Shown here one piece after another: positions 22,464-35,610 of a stretch of DNA of 64,000 nucleotides (within the stretch, counting starts at the first letter, position 1; each line of letters starts with the position of its first letter). Source of the stretch: Brevundimonas abyssalis TAR-001 (GTDB lineage Bacteria > Pseudomonadota > Alphaproteobacteria > Caulobacterales > Caulobacteraceae). Both the position numbers and the translations under genes were made by a program. The notes under the pieces were generated by a model. That model searched no databases, was not told the origin of the DNA, and was given only the letters and a program-made list of their open reading frames with translations. The stretch lies in the NCBI RefSeq assembly GCF_000466985.1, contig NZ_BATC01000010.1:1-64000 (forward strand), in the 5' to 3' direction.

Positions 22464-23000
22464 ATGCCTCGCCCCCGCCCCGTCGACCGGTTCCTCAACA
22501 GCAAGGGCCGCAGCGGGCGGCATGTGGCGACGGGACTGGCGGTCACCGCCGGAGTCGGCCTCGTGGCCTCGGCCCTGGTGGCCCTGACCGCCGACCCCCG
22601 CGAGACCTCGCCCGAGCATGACGGCCGCCCCATCGTCCAGAAGCCGCGCACCGGCTACAGCATTCTCCTGCCCGCCCTGATGTCGGCCGCCACCCTGGCC
22701 GGCCTGCGCGTCTGGAACGCGCCCTCGGGGCCGGACCGCAACAGCGCCCTGCGTCTGTGGAGCGTGTCCCAGGCGGTCAGCGCCTTCTGGATGGCCTCGC
22801 GCCCGCGCAGCATGGCCGGCCAGATGATCGCCGCCATGATGAGCGCCGGCATGGCCGCCGCCTTCGCCCATCAGGCCCGCAAGATCGATCCCCGGGCCGG
22901 CTTCATGGCGTCACCCATGGGCTCCGCCGTCCGCTGGGGCAACATGATCGGCGACAAGCTGCACGGCCGCGATCAGACCCGGAACGTCACGGTCCACTGA
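22464..23000 (+). CDS. Membrane protein of unknown function
   Basis: A 178-residue protein with a basic N-terminus (PRPRPVDRFLNSKGRSGRH) and four hydrophobic stretches at about 22-42, 67-82, 100-112 and 118-135. Its middle (LWSVSQAVSAFWMASRPRSMAG) is rich in Ser and Trp. A good AGGGAGA site precedes ATG 22464. Not recognised as a named family. It is convergent with the CxxCxxCC gene, the two stops abutting. Confidence 0.7.
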   Translation: MPRPRPVDRFLNSKGRSGRHVATGLAVTAGVGLVASALVALTADPRETSPEHDGRPIVQKPRTGYSILLPALMSAATLAGLRVWNAPSGPDRNSALRLWSVSQAVSAFWMASRPRSMAGQMIAAMMSAGMAAAFAHQARKIDPRAGFMASPMGSAVRWGNMIGDKLHGRDQTRNVTVH

Positions 23001-23456
23001 TCAGGCTGAAGCGCGCGTGACCGGTCGTTCTCCGCCGTCCGGCAGCAACCGGACGCCCCGGTCGCCCACGAACACCATCACCTCCAGCCCCTGGGCCGCC
23101 CCGGCCCGCGCCCACTCGCGCAGGGTGGTCTGATAGGGCTCTCGCCGCCACGCCTGCGGGTCCGCCCCGTCAGCCTCGACGATCAGGCGCTGGCCGCCGT
23201 TCTCGGAATGCATCACGAACCCGGCCCGGTCCGGCCGCCAGTCCTCGCCCAGGTTCGGCGCCAGCAGCCAGGTGCAGTTGAACGCGCCGCAGGCTGAGGG
23301 CCGCTCCGCATAGATCGAACAGCCGCGCCCCTTGCGGAAATGGCCGCACCATTTGCGCGGCGGCTTGGCGATGGCCTCCACCCCCATGATCTTGCAGCAC
23401 AGGCCGCAGTCGCCGCAGACGCGGGGCGGAGCAGGGGCGGCGGAGGGCGCGATCAT
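23001..23456 (-). CDS. YkgJ-like CxxCxxCC cysteine-cluster protein
   Basis: A 151-residue cytosolic protein with the family signature CGDCGLCC near residue 14, then WCGHF, GCSIYAERPSACGAFNC. These eight or so Cys make a metal or Fe-S site; the family is annotated as a putative zinc/iron-chelating domain of unknown role. The ATG is at 23456. No operon partner. Confidence 0.88.
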   Translation of the reverse strand: MIAPSAAPAPPRVCGDCGLCCKIMGVEAIAKPPRKWCGHFRKGRGCSIYAERPSACGAFNCTWLLAPNLGEDWRPDRAGFVMHSENGGQRLIVEADGADPQAWRREPYQTTLREWARAGAAQGLEVMVFVGDRGVRLLPDGGERPVTRASA

Positions 23457-23512
23457 GGCGCAACGCTACAGGGCCGCGAGGCCCACGTCAGGAGGCTTGC
23501 CAGACTCACTAT

Positions 23513-23535
23513 TGCGATGCATTCTCAATATCGCA
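23513..23535 (+). promoter_or_regulatory. Iron-box-like dyad before a micro-ORF
   Basis: TGCGAT and ATCGCA form a perfect 6-bp inverted repeat around CATTCTCAA, a half-site typical of iron boxes. It lies 18 bp upstream of the 37-codon ORF at 23553 and near the start of the divergent CxxCxxCC gene, so either could be the target. Confidence 0.35.
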
Positions 23536-23552
23536 TCCACGGAGTCCGGCCC

Positions 23553-23666
23553 ATGATCGTGCTCGCCACCGGCGCCCAAAGCCTCGCCCGCCTGATGCAG
23601 GCGGACCGGCACAGGCCGCGTCCCGAAACACCCCCCAAGCCGCCCCGCACGGCTGGCCGGGCGTGA
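23553..23666 (+). CDS. Possible 37-residue peptide
   Basis: ATG 23553 follows CGGAG by six bases. It encodes MIVLATGAQSLARLMQADRH and a Pro/Arg-rich tail ending in RTAGRA. It lies right after an iron-box-like dyad. Short iron-controlled ORFs such as hemP exist, but this sequence does not look like HemP. Could equally be a leader or a chance ORF. Confidence 0.35.
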   Translation: MIVLATGAQSLARLMQADRHRPRPETPPKPPRTAGRA

Positions 23667-23673
23667 TCACCAA

Positions 23674-23697
23674 TCCTCCCCCATCGGGGGTGGAGGA
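23674..23697. repeat. Intergenic palindromic repeat, left part of the transposon target
   Basis: A CCTCCCCC/ATC/GGGGG-type palindrome followed by a GGAGGAG run. Similar C/G palindromes occur at 36627-36647, 36780-36800, 43115-43155, 43560-43580 and 47960-48000, always between genes. The transposon sits about 40 bp to its right, within the same repeat unit. Confidence 0.6.
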
Positions 23698-23726
23698 GGA
23701 GCGGCGGAGCCGATCCGACGACGGGA

Positions 23727-23734
23727 CCATGCGC
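23727..23734. repeat. Target-site duplication, left copy
   Basis: CCATGCGC directly outside the left inverted repeat; an identical octamer flanks the right end at 36582-36589. Eight-base duplications are the rule for the IS1595 family. Confidence 0.85.
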
Positions 23735-23758
23735 CGGCATTGGGTAGTTGTCACACCT
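23735..23758 (+). repeat. Left terminal inverted repeat of the transposon
   Basis: 24 bp starting CGGCATTGGGTAGTT. It pairs with the reverse complement of 36558-36581; the only mismatch is G at 23750 against A in the right copy. It lies 49 bp upstream of the first gene and may contribute to its promoter. Confidence 0.87.
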
Positions 23759-23807
23759 CGCCTCGATCAAGCGTTGAGGCCTGCCGATAGGCGGGCTATC
23801 GGGCGTC

Positions 23808-24326
23808 ATGAACGAAGAAGAAAAGCTGGGTATCCGCTTGGCGAAAATCCATGGGCAGATGCTTGGCGAACTTGAGCGGCTGGACAAGCCACCCAAACGC
23901 CTGTTGCGCCTGATCACGGATCGCGAGGCCTACGAGGCGGCGGCGCCGGCACGCGAAGAACGCCGCGCGGCAATCTTGGAGGCCCTTCCTCACCTTGCCT
24001 ACGTGGTGAAGATGCTGAACCCCGACTGGGATCATGCGGCCGCCAAGCCCATCCGACCCAGGGAACCCAACCGGGGCATCCCGCCGCAGGGCGTGGCGGG
24101 AACCGCGATGGACATCATTAAGGAGACGACCCAGCCGCTGACGATCGCGGAGATCGTCGATCTGCTCGGCGAACGGTTTGGCTACGATCTATCTACGGTC
24201 GCGGAGCGCCAGAGGTATCATACGGCCGTCAACAACGGCTTGATGAACACCTATCGACAGGACCTCGTCGAACACCCCGGCTCCCCCACAAGGTGGTCTT
24301 GGCGGGTGGATGACGAGGAAGACTAG
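23808..24326 (+). CDS. Transposon left-end protein, coiled coil plus winged-helix-like domain
   Basis: A 172-residue soluble protein. Residues 1-60 are charged and helical (LAKIHGQMLGELERL). A short motif follows, LAYVVKMLNPDWD at about 65-77 then PIRPREP. The C-terminal part (AMDIIKETTQPLTIAEIVDLL, RYHTAVNNGL) looks like a winged helix. It is built like the 155-residue protein at the other end of the element (IRIFNPAID, then TVPLRDP, then DTLREADDPVTPRAITERL); both read inward from the terminal repeats. Its stop overlaps the transposase stop by three bases, tail to tail. A role in regulation or transpososome assembly is inference. Confidence 0.7.
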   Translation: MNEEEKLGIRLAKIHGQMLGELERLDKPPKRLLRLITDREAYEAAAPAREERRAAILEALPHLAYVVKMLNPDWDHAAAKPIRPREPNRGIPPQGVAGTAMDIIKETTQPLTIAEIVDLLGERFGYDLSTVAERQRYHTAVNNGLMNTYRQDLVEHPGSPTRWSWRVDDEED

Positions 24327-25975
24327 CGGCGCACTCGCGGGTGCGGTTGGCCTTCAGGCTTGGCCCAGCCGCTGACGACGTCGTCCCGGAAACGCCTGCG
24401 CAGGTCCTGGAGTGCATCGGCATAGGCCGACGGATTGCTCCGCCTCAGGTTGAACGGGCTGGCCGTCGCGTCGAGGATCGCCGTCTCGACGTCCTTGACG
24501 TAGCTGCACGAGCGGTAGCCCACTAGGATGTTGGCCTTCATCCACTCAGTCAGGGCCCGTTCGGCCTGAATGCGGCCGGCCTCGACGTCAGGCCCGTCCG
24601 GGAGGGCTCCGCCACCCCATTGCAGCGCCATCAGGGTCTCGCGCAGGTTGGAGACCAAGATGTCGCCCGCGAGGTGACTGAGGATGCGCGTCCGAAGGCC
24701 ATAGGTTTCACCGGTGTAGGCGTGATCCGCGTCATCGTGCCGCCAGACGGGACGCTGGGGGACATCCTGGTAACCGGTGGCCCCAAAGATGGCTTGCCCA
24801 CCCCGGACGAACACCGCGTAGACACCGCCGTGGTCGGGGACCAGCGAAGGGGCGGCCAGGAACTGCTCGGCGGACAGGAAGGTAAAACCCTCGCGCCACG
24901 TCTTCGCCAGCGGTCGGCGCGGCTTGTATTCGATCGGTTCCGCGTCCTTATCGATGAACGTCACCGTCCCCTTGCGCGGCTTCGGCTTCCAGTCCTCGAT
25001 CGTGCCGTCCACCTTGCACAGCGGAAGCGAGCGCTTGCGCCCCTGAAAATAACCAGCGAGCGGCGAACGACCCTGACGGCTCATCCACGCCATCAGGTTG
25101 GTGAAGTCCTCACCCTCGGCGCGCTTACCCTTCTGGAGGGTCCAGGCCGCCTCAGCGGCATAGAGGTCCAGGTAGTTCTGCGAGATGTGACGATGAACGC
25201 GTTCCATCACGCGCATCAGAGCCCACAGCGTCTCGGCCTGATTGGTGCAGGCTTCAGGCGTGCAGTAGGCGCGCTTGTGGTTGATCCGAAACAGCTTGAA
25301 CTTGCCCCGCAGCTTACCCCAATGCGGTGCCATATCCGTGAAAACCACGCTGTTGCGTTGAACGGCATCCTTCACGAAAGGTCGGGTATCGATCTCGTTC
25401 TTGCCCACCCAGGTCCGGATCGGACCATCACCCCGCTGCCGCGCGACGACCACGCACAGCGCCCGATCGTTAGCGCGATAGGGAATTTTGCGGAGGTCCT
25501 TGCGGGTTTTGGCCTGGTTCTTCGGGCGAACATAACCGCCAAAATACGCGCCATCGACCTCGACTTCTCCTGACAGCAGCGGGGTAGCCGTGGCGGCGCG
25601 ATTGGCGATCTCAGCGCGCAGTTTGTGAAGCCAGAGCAGCACAGTCTTATACTGCACCCTGATGTGTCGGCAGATCGCCCGCGCTGTCTGAGCCTGCACG
25701 TTGTCGACAAAGCAGGCGATCAAATACATCAGCTTGCGGAACTTGATTTTTCGCTTCTGCCAGGGCGTCCCGGACGTTGCCGAGAACTGGCTTCCGCATC
25801 CCTTACACTTGTAGATCGGCCGGCACTTGTAGTGGCTCACAGCCACGCAGCCACACTTCCCACAGAACGGTTCCCCGCCGTTTTCGGCGAAGCGGAACTT
25901 TACGAACTGGGCGCGCGCCTCCGCCTCGGTCCATCCACCGATATCGAAAGGCGTCACGGCCGTGGCCGGGCCCAT
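24323..25975 (-). CDS. IS1595/ISXO2-type transposase fused to a GIY-YIG-like nuclease domain
   Basis: The ATG at 25975 gives 550 residues; a TTG at 26014 would add 13. Numbering from the TTG: zinc ribbon C51-x2-C54 and C70-x2-C73 followed by SATSGTPWQKRKI, a helical part, then the DDE core with D154 (EVDGAYFGG), D227 (VFTDMAPHW) and E261 (NQAETLW), all present. After a Lys/Pro-rich linker (about 330-390), residues 395-535 read GGVYAVF, HAYTGETYGLRTRILSHLAG, SNLRETL, VKDVETAILD and SPFNLRRSN. These are the paired Tyr motifs, Arg, His, Glu and Asn of GIY-YIG nucleases. Ordinary ISXO2 transposases are about 300 residues. The extra domain may help excision, target choice or protection; this is inference. 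Confidence 0.85.
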   Translation of the reverse strand: MGPATAVTPFDIGGWTEAEARAQFVKFRFAENGGEPFCGKCGCVAVSHYKCRPIYKCKGCGSQFSATSGTPWQKRKIKFRKLMYLIACFVDNVQAQTARAICRHIRVQYKTVLLWLHKLRAEIANRAATATPLLSGEVEVDGAYFGGYVRPKNQAKTRKDLRKIPYRANDRALCVVVARQRGDGPIRTWVGKNEIDTRPFVKDAVQRNSVVFTDMAPHWGKLRGKFKLFRINHKRAYCTPEACTNQAETLWALMRVMERVHRHISQNYLDLYAAEAAWTLQKGKRAEGEDFTNLMAWMSRQGRSPLAGYFQGRKRSLPLCKVDGTIEDWKPKPRKGTVTFIDKDAEPIEYKPRRPLAKTWREGFTFLSAEQFLAAPSLVPDHGGVYAVFVRGGQAIFGATGYQDVPQRPVWRHDDADHAYTGETYGLRTRILSHLAGDILVSNLRETLMALQWGGGALPDGPDVEAGRIQAERALTEWMKANILVGYRSCSYVKDVETAILDATASPFNLRRSNPSAYADALQDLRRRFRDDVVSGWAKPEGQPHPRVRR

Positions 25976-26202
25976 ATCGCAGTTCGATGGCGACAAGGAC
26001 AAATCCGGATACAAATGTATCGAATTTGGCGATATACGCGCGCTTCTTGGCCGTCAAGATAAAAGTAACATTTTTGGATATATTCGCGTGCTTATCGATG
26101 CGCACGGTGACGTTGTTGCCCCGCCGCGCGATACAAACCTCACGATATATGAGACGGCCGCCTTGCGATGGGGCGGGCCTCCGCCTACCCTCCGACTCGA
26201 CG
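25976..26202. promoter_or_regulatory. AT-rich divergent promoter region of the transposase and DUF6471 genes
   Basis: Much richer in A/T than its surroundings. It holds GATAC-AAAT-GTATC (26008-26021), an inverted repeat across the transposase start region, and several further GATA/TATA-like blocks up to 26150. Suited to divergent promoters with an operator close to the transposase start. Confidence 0.45.
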
Positions 26203-26568
26203 ATGGAGGCGACGGTGGAAAACCTAAAAGAGTTGGCCGAGGAGGAGCTCCGGGATTGGTCCGGAGAGGCGAAGGGGCTGCTGAAGGCCGAGCTGAAGCG
26301 CAGGAATATGACTTACGCCCACCTGGTGCAGGCGCTCGGCAGGATCGGCATAAAGGAGACGGAAGCCAACCTTCGCAACAAGATCAGCCGGGGAAATTTT
26401 TCGGCGGCCTTCCTGCTTCAGGTCCTCGACGCCATCGGTTGCACCTTCCTACAACTCTCCAGCAGCCAGGTGCAGACCTACACGTTCACGAGGAAGTTTC
26501 CGGCCGCGACCCGGGCCCTCGTTGCGAAACGGACGGCCGAAATCGAGGGCGGGGAGGAGGAGAGCTAA
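26203..26568 (+). CDS. DUF6471-domain protein
   Basis: 121 residues. The core DWSGEAKGLLKAELKRRNMTYAHL, here given as LLKAELKRRNMTY, then IGIKETEANLRNKISRGNFSA and FLLQVLDAIG matches DUF6471, which resembles a XRE-like helix-turn-helix fold. It is divergent from the transposase over an AT-rich 227-bp gap, which fits a repressor of the transposase or of itself. The ATG at 26203 is preceded by a weak site. It ends with an acidic tail (EIEGGEEES). Confidence 0.8.
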   Translation: MEATVENLKELAEEELRDWSGEAKGLLKAELKRRNMTYAHLVQALGRIGIKETEANLRNKISRGNFSAAFLLQVLDAIGCTFLQLSSSQVQTYTFTRKFPAATRALVAKRTAEIEGGEEES

Positions 26569-26702
26569 CCTCCTCCATCATTAAGCGGCCTCCTCTATTC
26601 AGTAGTTTGCGCTCGGTTCGGCGCAGAGGCGGCCCGCGTTTTCGACCATGGCATTGCCAACGGACCCGCAGGAAGCTACACGGGCGACAGGAGCCTTAAA
26701 TC

Positions 26703-27113
26703 TTGCCGCACGCCCTTCGCCACCTCTGCATCGGTCTGTGCGTCGCCATCTTGGCGGCCATGAACCTGCAGTATGTGTCGCAGTCGCAGCATGACTTCGC
26801 CCACGCAGCGGACTGGCCCGCTGTCGCGCTGATTGCATCAGATCACGATCATCATGCGGCGCATGTCCATGTGGCTCCGGAAGAAGTTCCCGATACCGGG
26901 ACGGATCGGTCAGGTGACGGGTCAATCCCTGTCGGGCATCACCATCATGGCGGCGGCGACGGTCAGCCCGCCATGCCGTCCTCAGGCCGGGTTCTGACGG
27001 ACACGTCGTCCGTTACGTCCGCGCTCCGGCGACCGGGGCCTGATCCTGCTCTGTCGAGCCATACCGGCGACGGGCCGGAATATCCTCCAAAACGGATTCG
27101 CACGGTCGTCTGA
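26703..27113 (+). CDS. Histidine-rich secreted protein heading the metal efflux operon
   Basis: 136 residues from TTG 26703 behind AGGAG. The N-terminal hydrophobic stretch (LCIGLCVAILAAM) looks like a signal or anchor. The mature part has His clusters SDHDHHAAHVHV and VGHHHHGGG, which suit metal binding in the periplasm. Small His-rich proteins often open czc/cnr/ncc-type loci. It is followed after 50 bp by the outer-membrane efflux gene. Family not identified. Confidence 0.65.
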   Translation: MPHALRHLCIGLCVAILAAMNLQYVSQSQHDFAHAADWPAVALIASDHDHHAAHVHVAPEEVPDTGTDRSGDGSIPVGHHHHGGGDGQPAMPSSGRVLTDTSSVTSALRRPGPDPALSSHTGDGPEYPPKRIRTVV

Positions 27114-27163
27114 ACCGACGCGGCCCCTTTCGGCTGCGCGCAACCCGTTTCCCGGAGATACCC

Positions 27164-28473
27164 TTGAAGACCCCGATTGCCGGCTCTGCCGGATCGTGGG
27201 CGCGTCTGGCGGCCGTTTCGGCGCTGGCGCTCTCACTGGCGGCATGGCCGTCTAACACCGCCGTGGCACAGGAGCCGACAGGCTCGGCCGCCAGTGCGTC
27301 GAGTCTGTCCCTTGACCGGGCGCTCGCACGCGCCGCCGAGGTGGACCCTGGACTTCCGGGCTTGGAGGCGCGTTCGCGGGCGGGTTACGCCGCCGTGCGC
27401 CAGGCCGACGTCCGGCCCAATCCGACCCTGGGTCTGATGGTTGAGAATCTGCCCACGCTGGGCGGCGGCAACATCATCGATCGCACCGAGACGACCCTGT
27501 CCTACGAGCAGCGGTTCGAGCGAGGTGGTGATCGACCGGCCCGGGTGGCTCTGGCCCGGGGCGAAGCCGCCCTGGTGCAGGCCGAGGCCGCGATCCGGCG
27601 GCTGGATCGGCTGGAGCAGGTGCAGCGCGCCTGGGCCGATGCCCTCGGTGCCCAAGCCGACCTTGAAATCGCGCGCGAACGTCTCGCCCTGGCCGAACGC
27701 TTTCAGACGGACGTGCAGCGTCGGGTTGATATGGCGCGCGACCCGCTGTTCGCCGGCGCCCGCGCCGAGGCCGAACTGGCCCAGGCCCAAATTGACTTCG
27801 ACCAGGCCGAGACACAGGCCCGACTGGCCCGCGCCACGCTAGGCCGGTTCTGGATCGGGGCGTCGGACTTTTCCCTCGATCCGGCCGATTTCGAAGACAC
27901 CAGCGCCGCCCGCGAAGTCGCCGGCGAGGCCAACGAAATCGACCTCGCGGTTCTGGCCGCGCAACGGGATATCGCCCAAGCCAGAGTTCGCGTCGAACAG
28001 GCGCGGGCCACGCCCGACGCGACCGTCAGCGTCGGCGTCCGTCATTTCTGGGAAGGTCAAGACCTTGGTCTGGTGGTCGGCGGGTCGATTCCGCTGGGAC
28101 GCTATGACCGGAACGAAGGGGCCATCGAACGGGCGAGATTCGAGGGCGTGGCGGCCCAAGCCGACATGGCGGCCCTCCGCCAGGAGCGAGAGCGCGAGAT
28201 CGCCCGCCTCCAGGTGCAGTTGATGGCGCAAGCCAGCCAGGCGCGTCGCATCGCGGAAGAGGCCTTGCCACAAGCCGAACGCGCGGTCGACCTCGTGCGC
28301 GATGGATTCAACCGAGGCGGCTTCACCTACAACGACGTCATTGCCGCCCAGACCGCGCTTCTCGCTACGAGAGAACGGCGGGTCGCAGTTCTCAAACAAT
28401 TTCACATGGACCGCGCCCGCCTTGACCGGCTGACCGGCGCGCACGCCGACCTGCTCGGCCTGGAGACCCGCCC

Positions 28474-28477
<4 letters not shown>
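27164..28477 (+). CDS. Outer-membrane factor of an RND metal pump (CzcC-like, TolC family)
   Basis: A 437-residue TolC-family channel. A signal peptide (to AWPSNTAVAQ, about residue 36) precedes two OEP repeats, the first with VRQADVRPNPTLGLMVENLP and the second with DRNEGAIERARFEG (approximate). It is coupled to the adaptor gene by a four-base overlap (stop at 28477, next ATG at 28474). The start at 27164 is TTG (CCTTGAAGACC) behind GGAGA. It takes metal ions from the inner-membrane pump across the outer membrane. Confidence 0.9.
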
Positions 28478-32882
<4,405 letters not shown>

Positions 32883-32910
32883 ACCGTCTTCCCTTCAACC
32901 GGAGTAATGC

Positions 32911-33639
32911 ATGACCGCCGCGACCCATCGATGGGCCGCCTGGCTGAGGACGCCCGCCGGCGTCCTTCTGCTCGGGCTGCTCGTCTTGTTCCTCAACGGC
33001 CTGCTGACGGCCGCCTTCGCCCACGGCGTCGCCGACGGCGACAAGGGCTACATCCAGGAGACCTCGGGCTTCCTGTTCTGGCCGTTCCTGTATCTGGGGG
33101 CCAAGCACATGGTCACGGGCTACGACCACCTGCTGTTCCTGCTGGGTGTGATCTTCTTCCTCTACCGAATGAAGGACATCTCGATCTATGTGACCCTGTT
33201 CGCCATCGGTCACTCCTCCACCTTGTTGCTGGGCGTGCTGACCGACATCAGCGTGTCCAGCTATCTGGTCGACGCCATCATCGGCCTGTCGGTGGTCTAC
33301 AAGGCCCTCGACAACATGGGGGCCTACCAGCGCTGGTTCGGCTTCCAGCCCAACACCAAGGTCGCGACCCTGGTGTTCGGCCTGTTCCACGGCTTCGGCC
33401 TGGCGACCAAGCTCCAGGACTTCAACATGTCGCCCGACGGCCTGATCGGGAATCTGCTGGCGTTCAACGTCGGCGTCGAGATTGGCCAGCTTCTGGCGCT
33501 CGGCGCCATCCTGATCGTCATGGGTTTCTGGCGGCAGTCATCCAGCTTCTGGCGCCACGCCTACACCACCAATGTGGTCGTCATGACCCTCGGCTTCATC
33601 CTGGCGGGCTATCAGCTCGTCGGCTTCTTCGTCACCTGA
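32911..33639 (+). CDS. HupE/UreJ-family nickel/cobalt transporter
   Basis: 242 residues with six or seven helices. The motif YLGAKHMVTGYDHLLFLLGV (metal-binding HxxxGxDHxxFL) and IGHSSTLLLGV, FGLFHGFGLA are hallmarks of HupE/UreJ_2. The family moves Ni(II) or Co(II), usually inward, so within an efflux locus it may tune or sense uptake; direction is not deducible. It is followed by the anchor protein after 15 bp. Confidence 0.9.
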   Translation: MTAATHRWAAWLRTPAGVLLLGLLVLFLNGLLTAAFAHGVADGDKGYIQETSGFLFWPFLYLGAKHMVTGYDHLLFLLGVIFFLYRMKDISIYVTLFAIGHSSTLLLGVLTDISVSSYLVDAIIGLSVVYKALDNMGAYQRWFGFQPNTKVATLVFGLFHGFGLATKLQDFNMSPDGLIGNLLAFNVGVEIGQLLALGAILIVMGFWRQSSSFWRHAYTTNVVVMTLGFILAGYQLVGFFVT

Positions 33640-33654
33640 CCGGAGACTTGACCC

Positions 33655-34277
33655 ATGTATAATGCCAACAAGCCCGACGCCTCCGAACTGCCCTCGACTG
33701 GCAAGCTGTTGAAGTCGACCGGCATCGCGGTCGTGATCGCCTCTGCTCTGCTCGTCACCGTGGTCCTGCCCGCCGAATACGGCGTAGATCCGACCCGGGT
33801 CGGATCGCTTCTGGGGCTGACGGAGATGGGCCGCATCAAGATGCAACTCGCCGCCGAAGCCGAGGCCGAAGAGGCGGGCCTGGCTGTGACGGCGTCCGCC
33901 CCCGCCGCTGTCACCACCACCTCCCCAGCCACTCCGGCCGGAGCGACTTCTGTCCCGAACGGCCAACGCTCGGACGAAACCGTCATCACCCTCGCACCCG
34001 ATCAGGCGCCGAGATCAAGCTGGTGATGGAGGAAGGCTCCCGGGTGGACTTCACCTGGACGAGCAGCGGCGGCGCGGTCAACTTCGACACCCACGCCGAC
34101 CGTCCCGGAACGCCCTACCACGGCTACGGCAAGGGCTCGGAGCAACGGGTTGAGGGCGAACTCGTCGCCGCCTTCACCGGCAGCCACGGCTGGTTCTGGC
34201 GCAACCGCACCGGGGAGCCGGTGACCATCACGCTCCAGACCACCGGCGCCTACACCGAGGTCAGGCGGGTGGTCTGA
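33655..34277 (+). CDS. Transmembrane anchor protein of the metal locus (apparent frameshift near 34006)
   Basis: The first frame has one membrane helix (GIAVVIASALLVTVVLPAEYG, about 21-41), a linker rich in Ala/Thr/Pro and the start of a beta domain (ETVITLAPDQ). The second frame holds the rest (VMEEGSRVDFTWTSSGGAV, HGYGKG, GWFWRNRTGEPVTITL). Reading CAGGCGCC as CAGGGCGCC at about 34006 fuses them into about 207 residues with the linker GAEIKL. Similar proteins follow hupE in other metal loci, annotated only as transmembrane anchor. Function unknown. Confidence 0.75.
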
Positions 34278-34287
34278 CCCGGTGTCG

Positions 34288-35610
34288 CTACTCCTTCGTC
34301 GTCGGCCAGCGTCTGTGCCGCTCATCGATGACGAAGGGGTGGGCGTGGACGCCAGCCGCCCCGTGTCCCTCCGCGAGGTGAGGGTCGTCCGCCCCGAGGT
34401 CATCATGCCGATGCGGCAGGTTCTCCGGATCGTGCGCGGGCCAGATCACGAGGGCGAGCACCGTGCCCGTCGCGCACAGGCCGGCGAGCACGAGGAAGGC
34501 CGCGCCGGGATCGACTTCGGCGCTGACCATGCCCGCCACCGGATAGGCGATCAGCCAGCAGGCGTGGGACAGGGCGAACTGGGCCGCGAACAGGGCGGGT
34601 CTGTCAGCGGCGTTCGATGATCGCCGCAAGGCCCGGCCCGCCGGGGTGATGGTCAGGGAATAGCCGAAGCCCATGACGACCCACAGCATCAGCAGCGCGG
34701 GATAGCTGACCGCGACCCAGGGACCGGACAGCAGCACCAGCGTCATGACGCCCGCGCCCAGAGCCATCGCCGTTCGGTCCGACACCCGCACCAGCAGGCG
34801 AGGCAGAACCACCGCCGCCGTCATCGATCCCCCGCCGAACGCCGCCAGCGCCCAGGCCGTCGCCTGTTCCGACATGGCGAAACGCGACTGCACCAGGACC
34901 ACGGTGTTGACGAACACCATCGCCCCGCCCGCCGCCGTCGCCAGACTGATCGCCAGCAGGCCGCGCAGACGCGGCGTCAAGGCGAACAGCCGGAGCCCGC
35001 CCGTCAGGCGTTGCAGGAACGGACGGGGCCGTGCCGTGCTGAGCGCCGGGAGGACGGCGCTGACGACGAACAGGGCCGATACGACGAACCCGACTGCCGT
35101 GCCCGCGAACAGATTGCTGTAACTCATCACCGCCAGCAGCAGCGCCGCCAGAACCGGGCTGGCTACGCTCTCCAGATCGGCCGCCAGCCGCGAGAGCGAC
35201 AGAGCCTTGGTGTATTCCGTCTCATCCGGCAGCAGATCGGGGATCATGGCCTGGAAGGCCGGGGTGAAGGCGGCTGAGGCGACGTAGAGAACCGTCATCA
35301 GCGCATAGACCTGCCACGGCTCGGCGACGAAGGGCAGGGACGCGGCGACGCCCGCCCGGACGAGGTCGAGCGACACCAGGAGGGTCTTCCTCGGCAACCG
35401 CGCTGCGAGCGCGCTCGCGAACGGGGCGACGCCAATGTAGGCGACCATCTTGATCGCCAAGGCCGCGCCGAGGATTTGCCCCGCGCTCGCGCCCGCCAAA
35501 TCATGGGCCAGCAGGCCGAGCGCAACGGTCGCCATGCCCGTTCCGAGCAGGGCCGCAACCTGGGCGGTGAAAAGGTGACGGTAGGCGCCGTGGCGGAGGG
35601 GGGAGAACAT
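34288..35610 (-). CDS. MFS metal exporter with His-rich tail (NreB-like)
   Basis: 440 residues: a 12-helix major facilitator core (MFS_3 type, FRHLFTAQ-like start, here GAYRHLFTAQVAALLGTG) plus a cytoplasmic tail of about 45 residues with HRHDDLGADDPHL, EGHGAAGVHAHP and IDERHRRWP. Nickel exporters NreB/NrsD carry comparable His-rich tails, so nickel or cobalt efflux is likely. It faces the RND operon tail to tail with a 10-bp gap. Sequence of the tail seems intact. Confidence 0.85.
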   Translation of the reverse strand: MFSPLRHGAYRHLFTAQVAALLGTGMATVALGLLAHDLAGASAGQILGAALAIKMVAYIGVAPFASALAARLPRKTLLVSLDLVRAGVAASLPFVAEPWQVYALMTVLYVASAAFTPAFQAMIPDLLPDETEYTKALSLSRLAADLESVASPVLAALLLAVMSYSNLFAGTAVGFVVSALFVVSAVLPALSTARPRPFLQRLTGGLRLFALTPRLRGLLAISLATAAGGAMVFVNTVVLVQSRFAMSEQATAWALAAFGGGSMTAAVVLPRLLVRVSDRTAMALGAGVMTLVLLSGPWVAVSYPALLMLWVVMGFGYSLTITPAGRALRRSSNAADRPALFAAQFALSHACWLIAYPVAGMVSAEVDPGAAFLVLAGLCATGTVLALVIWPAHDPENLPHRHDDLGADDPHLAEGHGAAGVHAHPFVIDERHRRWPTTKE

